Source of the DNA: an uncultured Lachnospiraceae bacterium
Lineage (GTDB): Bacteria; Bacillota; Clostridia; Lachnospirales; Lachnospiraceae
Length of the DNA stretch: 64,000 nucleotides
Assembly: GCA_947630485.1 (NCBI GenBank)
Contig: CANRHU010000005.1
Span: 1 to 64,000 of the forward strand
Direction: 5' to 3'
This document shows, in pieces, positions 46,915 to 55,393 of the stretch. A program made the translations under genes and the position numbers. Each line of letters opens with the position of its first letter. Positions within the stretch are counted from its first letter, which is position 1. The notes under the pieces were generated by a model that saw only the letters and a program-made list of their open reading frames with translations, searched no databases and was not told the DNA's origin.

Positions 46915-49900
46915 CTATGCGTCTTCCTCATTTTTCCTGCGCCCGAGGATTCCGAATATTCCCATCATTCCCAGCGCTACCAGGCCAAACAGAGCCGCCG
47001 CGCCGACCGGCTTCTCATCTCCGGTCATCGGGGCCATGAAGGCCAACGGCACATCCTCATCCAGGATCGTCTCGAGGCCTGACAGAGGCGTCGGCTCATC
47101 CGGGATATTGGTAACAGGCGTCGTGGGCGTCGGAGGATTGCTGCTCGGATACTCCGGCGTCGCGGGCGGCGTGTAGCTCGGCGGAGGAGGATTGTCTCCT
47201 GGCGGAGGAGGATTGTCGCTTGGCGGCGGAGGATTATCGCTTGGCGGAGGAGGATTGTCTCCTCCGTGATGGTTCGTAACCGAAACTACCGCCGTCTGGT
47301 CTGCCTGAATCTGCCCGGCCGCTTCCGCGGCGCCGGTCTCTCCGTAATCCGCATAGTAGCCCTCCGGTATCTCTTTCTCCGAAACCGTATATTGAGTTCC
47401 GGCCAGGAGATTGGTAATGGTTCGCTTTTCATCCGCCTTTAAGGCAAGATCATCGATGCTCCCCTCGTACAGCTCCCCGGATTTTGTAAGCTTAAGCACA
47501 CGCTCCTGACCGTCAACCAGAACCTTCATCTCGCTCGCGTACGGGTGCCGGAATGTCACGTCAAAATGGAATTCCGTGTTTTTCTCTTCCTCCGACAGCG
47601 GCTCGCCCGTATCCGACACAACCGTTTTTCTCAGCTCCAGACTGCCGGTATCGATGCGGTTTTCCGTTTCTACGACGACAACCGTATTTATCTGAATCTT
47701 CCCCGTATTGCAGTTCTCAAGCACCTCGTCTTCATCGGTCTTGCCGTTTGCGTTTTGATCCGGAAGCAGTACCCGGTAGGACTCGGTATAATCTTCCTGA
47801 GCTTTCTCTTTCACCGTAAAGTCAGCATCTGCCGGCAGACCAGGGATTCGGAGTGACTCGCCGTCCTGCAGGGTAACACTGGCAACGCCGTTTACAAAGT
47901 CCACTTTTTCGTATGTCACTTCTCCGGCGCTGTCCGTCCTCACCGCGTCATACTGCCCGTTATGAAGCTGACGGCCGTTCGCCGGCTTCACTTCAACCGT
48001 AAATTCAAATTCGGGCAGTTCGGCAAGCTTCACTCCTTCCGGAACAACGACACGTTTCCTCAGTTCCAAATCTCCGGCATCATACCGATTCTGGAACACC
48101 ACGCTGTTTTCACCCTCGGTCAGCTCGAAGCCGGCCGATTTGCTCTCCAATAAAGACCCTCTGTCATTGTATCCGACATAAACAGCATCCGCACAGTTAT
48201 GCGCTTCCTCCCCGCCTAACTCTACAATCTCGCACGTTACACCGCTCTCAAGATTCAGAAGGATAACGGGAAAGCTCATATAGGCCGTAACCTTGACCGT
48301 ATCCTTATTACCATCCCGATCAAGATCGACGTCAAGATTAACATCAACGTCTTTCTTCACGAAGGACGGATCAACATTCACATTGACCGAATACAGACCG
48401 GAAGCATCCGGGGTCAAGGCGGTAGTTTCCTGGGCATCTCCAACCAGAGCCTGCAAAGACTCCGGTGTATAGGTTTTTCCATCCTTTTTGAGGCGGATCT
48501 GGAACGTAACGTCCTTATCCGTATCCTCATCCTGTCTTCCGTATGTCTTCACAATCTTGGCAAGCACCAGATTGCTGATCGGAGTATTCTTGATCCTGAT
48601 CGTAGTACCGTCCACTTCAATCTCCGGCCTGTAACCGCCGATTGTCGCAAACTCGCTGACAGCTTCGGCAAATGTAAGCATCGACGCATACATCGCATCA
48701 TCTACTTCCATTCTGCCTGTTTCTCCTCCGTATGATCCTTCCTCAAACATGCGTTTGAACAGGTCTGCCAGCTGTATTTTCTGCTCCGTCTCCTGGTTCT
48801 TTCCCATCTCGTCTTCCGATGTATCGGACGGCATGATCTCCTCAAAATAGTAGTAATAAAGATTGCCTTCTGCATCCTTCTTCAGGAAATCGCGGAAGGT
48901 CACCGAATTCCATGCCTTCTGCATCGGGGTCCGCCTCAGTACGAGAGAGAATATCGGTTCGCGGTCTTCTACGTTCTCAGCGCCCCAGTCAATATCCGCA
49001 TACTTTGGATCATTCCAGTCCGCAACCATCTGGGCGTTCCCATTTTCAGGTTCCCTCTTCTCAGGATCGATTCCGGCCCCGTTAAGCAGCTGTATCCCGC
49101 CGTTATACGCCATAAGCTTTATTCCGGCAGCATTATTCGACGCACTTTCTGTTCCTGTCGTACCGCTCGTGCTTTTCCTGACGCCGCGATATACATTGAT
49201 AACCACTTCTGTCGGAATCTTGAGACTCTGAAGCTGTTCTTCGGTAAGCTCTCCGTATTCCCACTCTTTCTGCAGTGTCATCTCAATTTCTTCCTGGTCG
49301 CCGATCCTCAAAGTACCGTTCGTACCGATCGCGCCGCCGCTGGTCGCCGATTTGTTGCCTGTCATCTTGACAGCATATTCTTTGGTCGGTTCTTCAAGAT
49401 CCGTATAAATCTTTAACGTGCTGTTATCCCACGAATGAATATCGTCGAGATGGTTTACCGGCACCTCTTTTCCGCTGTCCACATACTTCCAATGGTACGG
49501 ACGCTGTTCCCCGTCGAAAGAAGTGAACCGTATATTATCATTGCTGACATTCACCCAGCCGCCCATGCCGCCGATCTGTATGAAATTGACATAGATGTCA
49601 TATTTCTTTCCATTCACAGTATTGTCGTAGATCGCGCCGCCATTCTTCATATAGATGTAATCCTTGGAAGAGGGGCACGCGGCAATCGCGCCGCCGTTGG
49701 AAGCAGCCGTATTACCGGTAATCTCGACGTTGGTCAGATAAAGACCTCCGACCTTGTGCTCCTCATTGTCCTTCCAGCCGTTGACATAGATTCCGCCGCC
49801 GCCGTACAGACCGCCTGTCGGCGTATGAGAATAGCACTCATTATAGCTGATTTCGCCGGCGCTAATATGTGCCTCGCAGTCAGCCTGGATATAAATGCCT

Positions 49901-52900
49901 CCGCCCTGACCTGTAGCGATATTCTTAACAATGCTTCCGCCATTCATATGAAATTGGGGCGTTCCGTCTGAATAGGCCGTATTCTCAGCGCCGACGCCGA
50001 CCCCGCCGCCATTGCCGCCGCGGGTGCTGTACTGACTGGCCGTATTCCCGCGGATTGTACCGCCTTTCATAATGAAGTCACCGCCATAGCTGACAAACAC
50101 GCCGCCGCCGGATGACGTCCAGTTCTTGACGGAGCTCGCCGTATTCTCCTCGATCGTGCCATCCTCCATCGTAAACGTTCCTCTGCTGATAGCTACGCCG
50201 CCGCCGAACACCGCGCTGTTGTTCTTAATCTCGCCGCCATTCATTTTTACCTTTGCGCCCGCTCCTGTGATATAGAGAGCGCCGCCGCCTATATTGGGGT
50301 TTTTCGAGGTATCGCGCACGTTATTCTGAAGGGTTACATTCTTCAGGGTCAGATTACCGCTCACCTCGATCATAGCCGCCTCAGCCGTTACCGCGCTGTC
50401 CGCGTAACCGCCGTCTATCGTCATATTTTCAAGGGTCAGCTCCTTGGTCGCCTTGATCATAGTTCCCCGGTAGCTGCTCTCGCGCACCAGACGCACGCCC
50501 TCCGGCCATGTGGCGATATCCTTAAAATCATCCTCCGTAAGAGCATTCATCAGATAAATGTCCTTTACGGCGTGCTTCTTACTGTCCTTTCCCTCACCGT
50601 TGATCCAATCAATCGCTTTCTTCAGGGATTTGAGCGGTTTATCTACCGTAAATCCATCATTTTCATCACTATCGACGCCTTTCGGATCGACGTACAGGAA
50701 GCGCTCGCCGGCCTCTACCTTGCACAGCACCACCGCCTTGTCAAATTCGGCATTCTTATCCTTATCCGGATCATCGACCAGGTCAAAAATGACGAAGGGA
50801 CTTTTCGGCTTGGACGACCACGTAACCTCCGGAAGCTTCTCTATCTTGCCGCGGATGATCGGGATCGGATCCGGTTCCGAATTCTCATCTGTCCATTCAC
50901 TTGTCGTGATACCTGAGGTCCAGGAGGATATCGTCACTTTATCTGCTTTGAATCCTTCCTTCGCCGTCAGATATGCCCCCCTTATCATGGAGACAATCTT
51001 AATCTCGTCGACAGTGTTCGAAAGATAAATAGCTGATTTACCATCCCAGGTTGTCATTGACTTGCTGCTGACTCCAAGGGACAGCGTATTCACATGCGCA
51101 TTCACATTCAGTATTCCTTTGTTGAATATACGGATTGCCCCTGTAATCTTCCCGTTGATATCCACGGTTCCGCCATTCGTCAGAGGAGCCGAAAGACTTG
51201 TTCCGCCGTCCGCTAACGCGATATCTCCGTCAAGCACCAGATGGGCGCCTTCCGCGACATTGATCTTATATGCGTTGTCCGTATTGGCCAGGATGCTGCC
51301 TGTGCCTTTCAGCGTCAGCGTTCCGCTCTTTACATTCAGTACGCTGTCGCCGTTGCCGATCCTGAGACCGGTCCCCTTTATGGCCGCGCCGTTCAGATCA
51401 ATCGTGACGTCCTTGTTGATGGAAAGCCTCTCTGTCGGAATCTGTCTGCGCTCCTGATTCAGCACGATAATATCTCCCGGCTGCGCGGCCTCAATCGCCC
51501 CTTTAAGCGTAGTGAACGTCCCATCGCCGATTTTCGCCAGCCAGTTGGCCTCGGCCGACATAACAAGCAGACTCTTTGTAGTGGTGGTTTTCCCGCTGAT
51601 TGTATCCTCAAACACATTCGTACCGGTGTTCAGCCATCCATAGTCGGTGAAATCCTTTTCTCCGTCAGTCATGTCCGCAGGAGCCAGGATATCCGCGGTT
51701 CCATTACTATAAATCATGACATCATACGCCACATTGGTGCCTTCCGCGATCTTATTGTCATACACCGCGCCGGATGTCATCTTAAAGACCGCATTTGCAG
51801 GCACATAGATGCCGCCCGCGCCCTGCGTGGCCTTTCCGAGGAGCGTATTTTCCTTAATTACGGTGTCCTCAACCGTAACCGTCTTATCGGCATAGATACC
51901 GCCCGCATTATTGCCGGAATTTCCGCTGATCGTACATCCCTTGACGTTCACGCCGCCCGCACTGAGCGCATAGATACCTCCCGCGTAACGTCCGATGTTG
52001 CCTGTGAGCTTCGTGTTTACGATATCCGCCGCGCCGCCTTCCACCGTTATCGTCGCGCCGTTTGTGCCGTCTGTAACCTTGTTGCCGGTAAATTCACTGT
52101 CCTCCACCAGTTTCTGACCGGAACCCGTAAAGTGAAGCACCGAGCGCTTGTAGAGGCTGTAACCCTTCACCGTGTTGTCGCTGACCTTCATCCCCTTAAT
52201 CGTCACCGGAGCGGACGACGATATATTGATCAGATCGCCGCTGCTTGCAAGCTCGTGATTCTCTACGGTCACATTGGTAAGGGAACAACTCTGCGGGGCG
52301 CTGATCTGAATTCCTTCATTATTCCCCGAGAATGTCACGCCGTCCAAAGCCAGGCTGTTTGCACCGGACACATAAAGACTTCCGCCCGTGCTCCTGGATA
52401 TATTGCTGCTGATCTCTACATTCTTAAGCGCCACGTTTCCTCCGGAGACTTCAAACACATACGTACCGGAGCTTGCCGTGTCAACACTGTTGCCGTTGAT
52501 CTCAGAATCCGTCAGATTCAGGGTAGAATCCTTGGAGCAGACCGCACCGCCTTTGTAATCCACATAGTTATCCAGAATCTTTAAGCCGTTGCCGTTCAGA
52601 ACAGCGCCGTTCTGCAGATAAACCGTACCCGTGTTGGTGTTTGACGCTTTGCTGGACCGCTGTTTCATATAATCGGACCGGTTGCCGGAAATCGTACAGT
52701 CGTTCATTGTCAATTCCGCGCCGTCCACCGCAAGACCTATTCCGTAAATCCTGTAATCGCCGACATTGTCCGAAATGGTACAGCCGGTCATGGTCACATC
52801 GCTTCCTCCGGAAACATACACGCCGAGGCCATAGAGGTTGCTTTCACCTGACGCGGAACCTTCGATCCGGTTGTCCGTAATCGTAACACTGTTGACCGTG

Positions 52901-55137
52901 ACATTGGCCGCCCCTTCGATATGCAGACCCATGCCGTTCTTGACGGTCCTCCAGTTATTTTGGGCCGCCGCGCGCACCATATAGCCGCCGCGGAGGATAC
53001 CGTTGTTGATCACTACCGTGCCGCCGCTGATCGAGTATACGCTGTCGTTCGCCTTGCCGGCTTCAATGATGTAGCCATCCATGTCCAGCGTATAGCTCTT
53101 CCCCTTCGACATGATATTTTCCTTCACATCCGTCAGCAGATGAATCACCGTGCTGTCCGCCGCAGCTCCGGCCGGCACTTGATCTATCGCTTCCTGCAGG
53201 GAGAAATAGGTGGCAAACGTACCGTCAGCGCCGGTAAGCACTGCCGCGGCGTTTTCCGCGTTAATCATGGCAAGCAGTTCATCCGCGTTGATACCGGCCA
53301 GTTTCTCTTCCAGTTCTTTCAGCTTGGCTATCTCATCCGGATTTTCCTTATCAAAAGCAGTCCTCGCGGCCTCCGGCAGCCCGTCATAGGCTTCGCGGGT
53401 CTCCGCCGTCTCTTCCTTTACTTCCGTTATATATGCGATAAATTTCTCTACGATCGCCTGTCGGGATTCGAGAGACGCGTTGCTGCCGCCCATCGCGTCC
53501 GCAAAGGAGCTGCGCGCAGCCGACGTTTCCTCCTCAGTACCGGGTTCAGACATTCCCGGAAGCGCAAAGGTCTGCATCCCACCCAACGTATTTCCTATTG
53601 TCGAGATACCTGAATCAGAGGCGTCAGACTCCCCGTCTGTCTCCTCATCGGTAATCTCCGCAATCACGCTCTCTTCCGCCACGGATATCTCCTCCGCAGA
53701 CGGAAGCGCCCCGATCATCTCAAGCACGGCCTGCATCAGTTCGGAGTAATCTTCCTCCACGCCGAGCAGCTTTGCCGGGATAGAGACAGCGCGGGCATAT
53801 GCCATTCCATCGTCGATGGACAGGGCCGGATAGATTTTCTCCTCCGCGTTATGCGTATTCGAATTGGAAAGCAGCACTTTGTACTGCGCCCGTTCCTCTT
53901 CGGACAGTTCGGCTAACGGATCGTATTCCCCGCCCCCCCGGAAGGCGCCCGCGGCACCGCCGCCTGAACCGCCTCCTGAGAGCGACCCGGACGAAGTTCC
54001 GTTGGAAGGGGTCGCCGGTTCCGGTTCCGATTCCGATTCCTCCTTCGGCATCGGCTGCGCTGCCAGAGGAACCTGGTCATTCGCGATTTCCACAGACGGC
54101 TGCGTAGAAATGGGTTCCGAAGCCGGCTCCGTGCCTGTGTCGTCTTCGTCAGCCCCTGAATCGGCTTCCGGCGCCGTCTCATTGTCCCCAAAATCCTGCT
54201 CATCCGCGTCCAACTGCTGGGAGGACACCCCATTCGCTTCCTGCCCGGAGCCGTACGCTTCATTCTCCGGCGCCGGGCTCTGCGGCCCCTCCGTCTGCTT
54301 CTCGGTTTCTCCGTCTGCTTCTTCTGTATTCGTCTCGGAGCCTGTCGGTTCAGAGACGTCGTCTGACGGCATCACTTCCTCCGTCTCATCGGATTCCGAT
54401 GTCTCGTCTTCCTGCAGCCCATCATCCGCGGGCATATCGCCGTCAAGGACATCGTCTTCGTCTGTTTCGGAACCCATCCCACCGGCCGGATTGCCGTCCG
54501 CGTCTGTCTCCATTTTCTCTCCGCCGATGATATTGCCGTCCGCGTCCGTCTCCAGCACGTCTTCGCCAATGATATTGCCGTCGGCGTCTGTCTCCTTAAC
54601 GACGCTTCCGCCCGCTCCGAGGCCTGCGCCGCCTGCGCCAAAGCCCGCGCCGTACGCCTCCTCCGCCGGCATCGCGGATTTCACCTGCACGATCTGGGTT
54701 ATATAATTTCCGATCTGCGCGCGGAACGCCATTGTCTCTTCACCCGCATTGATGAAGAGCAGGATCACGCGGTCTGTCCCCGCATGATAAAGTACGCGCA
54801 CCTCCGCGCCGTCCGCGGGCAAAAGCTCCCACGGACGCACCGACAATTCATAAACCTCGTCGGTATCGGATCCCAGAAGTTTACGGTATTCCCCAAGACT
54901 GTTCTGATCTTCCTCCGCCGCGAGCCACCCAAAATCAAACAAATCGCCGGACTCCTTTGCCGCCGTAATCGCATCCTGAAGCTCCTGCTCGTCGATCACG
55001 TAGCGGACAGCAGAGGCGCTCTCGGCAGCATACGCCGTACCCAGTCCGGCGGTCATCACGTTCGTGGCGACCATCGCCAGGGACAGCAGGAATGCTCCCA
55101 ACCTCCGATAATTCTTTTTCACCCGCGTTAACAGCAT
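46915..55137 (-). CDS. giant (about 2740 aa) surface protein: acidic repeat region, parallel beta-helix, pilin-linker/Cna-B-like domains, Pro-rich wall region, sortase-like C-terminus
   Basis: Signal peptide from MLLTRVKKNYRRLGAFLLSLAMVATNVMTAGLGTAYAA; beta-helix repeats (GNSGNNAGGIYADKTVTVEDTVIKENT); LELRKRVVVPEG / LELRKTVVSDTG domains; (DNPPPPS)n; C-terminus APMTGDEKPVGAAALFGLVALGMMGIFGILGRRKNEEDA. Confidence 0.87.
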   Translation of the reverse strand: MLLTRVKKNYRRLGAFLLSLAMVATNVMTAGLGTAYAAESASAVRYVIDEQELQDAITAAKESGDLFDFGWLAAEEDQNSLGEYRKLLGSDTDEVYELSVRPWELLPADGAEVRVLYHAGTDRVILLFINAGEETMAFRAQIGNYITQIVQVKSAMPAEEAYGAGFGAGGAGLGAGGSVVKETDADGNIIGEDVLETDADGNIIGGEKMETDADGNPAGGMGSETDEDDVLDGDMPADDGLQEDETSESDETEEVMPSDDVSEPTGSETNTEEADGETEKQTEGPQSPAPENEAYGSGQEANGVSSQQLDADEQDFGDNETAPEADSGADEDDTGTEPASEPISTQPSVEIANDQVPLAAQPMPKEESESEPEPATPSNGTSSGSLSGGGSGGGAAGAFRGGGEYDPLAELSEEERAQYKVLLSNSNTHNAEEKIYPALSIDDGMAYARAVSIPAKLLGVEEDYSELMQAVLEMIGALPSAEEISVAEESVIAEITDEETDGESDASDSGISTIGNTLGGMQTFALPGMSEPGTEEETSAARSSFADAMGGSNASLESRQAIVEKFIAYITEVKEETAETREAYDGLPEAARTAFDKENPDEIAKLKELEEKLAGINADELLAMINAENAAAVLTGADGTFATYFSLQEAIDQVPAGAAADSTVIHLLTDVKENIMSKGKSYTLDMDGYIIEAGKANDSVYSISGGTVVINNGILRGGYMVRAAAQNNWRTVKNGMGLHIEGAANVTVNSVTITDNRIEGSASGESNLYGLGVYVSGGSDVTMTGCTISDNVGDYRIYGIGLAVDGAELTMNDCTISGNRSDYMKQRSSKASNTNTGTVYLQNGAVLNGNGLKILDNYVDYKGGAVCSKDSTLNLTDSEINGNSVDTASSGTYVFEVSGGNVALKNVEISSNISRSTGGSLYVSGANSLALDGVTFSGNNEGIQISAPQSCSLTNVTVENHELASSGDLINISSSAPVTIKGMKVSDNTVKGYSLYKRSVLHFTGSGQKLVEDSEFTGNKVTDGTNGATITVEGGAADIVNTKLTGNIGRYAGGIYALSAGGVNVKGCTISGNSGNNAGGIYADKTVTVEDTVIKENTLLGKATQGAGGIYVPANAVFKMTSGAVYDNKIAEGTNVAYDVMIYSNGTADILAPADMTDGEKDFTDYGWLNTGTNVFEDTISGKTTTTKSLLVMSAEANWLAKIGDGTFTTLKGAIEAAQPGDIIVLNQERRQIPTERLSINKDVTIDLNGAAIKGTGLRIGNGDSVLNVKSGTLTLKGTGSILANTDNAYKINVAEGAHLVLDGDIALADGGTSLSAPLTNGGTVDINGKITGAIRIFNKGILNVNAHVNTLSLGVSSKSMTTWDGKSAIYLSNTVDEIKIVSMIRGAYLTAKEGFKADKVTISSWTSGITTSEWTDENSEPDPIPIIRGKIEKLPEVTWSSKPKSPFVIFDLVDDPDKDKNAEFDKAVVLCKVEAGERFLYVDPKGVDSDENDGFTVDKPLKSLKKAIDWINGEGKDSKKHAVKDIYLMNALTEDDFKDIATWPEGVRLVRESSYRGTMIKATKELTLENMTIDGGYADSAVTAEAAMIEVSGNLTLKNVTLQNNVRDTSKNPNIGGGALYITGAGAKVKMNGGEIKNNSAVFGGGVAISRGTFTMEDGTIEENTASSVKNWTSSGGGVFVSYGGDFIMKGGTIRGNTASQYSTRGGNGGGVGVGAENTAYSDGTPQFHMNGGSIVKNIATGQGGGIYIQADCEAHISAGEISYNECYSHTPTGGLYGGGGIYVNGWKDNEEHKVGGLYLTNVEITGNTAASNGGAIAACPSSKDYIYMKNGGAIYDNTVNGKKYDIYVNFIQIGGMGGWVNVSNDNIRFTSFDGEQRPYHWKYVDSGKEVPVNHLDDIHSWDNSTLKIYTDLEEPTKEYAVKMTGNKSATSGGAIGTNGTLRIGDQEEIEMTLQKEWEYGELTEEQLQSLKIPTEVVINVYRGVRKSTSGTTGTESASNNAAGIKLMAYNGGIQLLNGAGIDPEKREPENGNAQMVADWNDPKYADIDWGAENVEDREPIFSLVLRRTPMQKAWNSVTFRDFLKKDAEGNLYYYYFEEIMPSDTSEDEMGKNQETEQKIQLADLFKRMFEEGSYGGETGRMEVDDAMYASMLTFAEAVSEFATIGGYRPEIEVDGTTIRIKNTPISNLVLAKIVKTYGRQDEDTDKDVTFQIRLKKDGKTYTPESLQALVGDAQETTALTPDASGLYSVNVNVDPSFVKKDVDVNLDVDLDRDGNKDTVKVTAYMSFPVILLNLESGVTCEIVELGGEEAHNCADAVYVGYNDRGSLLESKSAGFELTEGENSVVFQNRYDAGDLELRKRVVVPEGVKLAELPEFEFTVEVKPANGRQLHNGQYDAVRTDSAGEVTYEKVDFVNGVASVTLQDGESLRIPGLPADADFTVKEKAQEDYTESYRVLLPDQNANGKTDEDEVLENCNTGKIQINTVVVVETENRIDTGSLELRKTVVSDTGEPLSEEEKNTEFHFDVTFRHPYASEMKVLVDGQERVLKLTKSGELYEGSIDDLALKADEKRTITNLLAGTQYTVSEKEIPEGYYADYGETGAAEAAGQIQADQTAVVSVTNHHGGDNPPPPSDNPPPPSDNPPPPGDNPPPPSYTPPATPEYPSSNPPTPTTPVTNIPDEPTPLSGLETILDEDVPLAFMAPMTGDEKPVGAAALFGLVALGMMGIFGILGRRKNEEDA
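47176..47262. repeat. 21-bp coding repeat (DNPPPPS/G, four copies)
   Basis: GGDNPPPPSDNPPPPSDNPPPPGDNPPPPSYTPP. Confidence 0.9.
54469..54594. repeat. 42-bp coding repeat (ETDADGNIIGxxxx, three copies)
   Basis: ETDADGNIIGEDVL / ETDADGNIIGGEKM / ETDADGNPAGGMGS. Confidence 0.88.
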
Positions 55138-55229
55138 TATACTTTCCTCTCTTTCTGCTCTAAATGCAGCAGCCATGTTTGTTCATAAAGCAGATACCCC
55201 TTGTTATGGGTATGATTATAACATGCATG

Positions 55230-55250
55230 GTATCTCGCAATGTATCTCGC
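55230..55250. promoter_or_regulatory. 9-bp direct repeat (GTATCTCGC, period 12) upstream of the giant gene
   Basis: GTATCTCGC at 55230-55238 and 55242-55250, next to a minus-strand TATAAT. Confidence 0.45.
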
Positions 55251-55290
55251 CAGCTTCTTTTTGAGATGTTTTTTTATTTTTTTCTTTCAA

Positions 55291-55322
55291 AAAGCCCGGC
55301 AGCGTTCGTCCTGCCGGGCTTT
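55291..55322 (-). terminator. Rho-independent terminator of the esterase operon
   Basis: AAAGCCCGGCAG-N8-CTGCCGGGCTTT with minus-strand T-tract. Confidence 0.85.
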
Positions 55323-55393
55323 CCTCCCAAAACAATTTCTAAAAACTCAATCCAGCAAAATTTCGAAAACGATTCTCCATACCGCCCGCGCAG

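Noticed and set aside
51241-52584. 447-aa plus-strand ORF opposite the giant surface protein
   Set aside because: Shadow of the beta-helix repeats; pseudo-repetitive only because the sense strand is.
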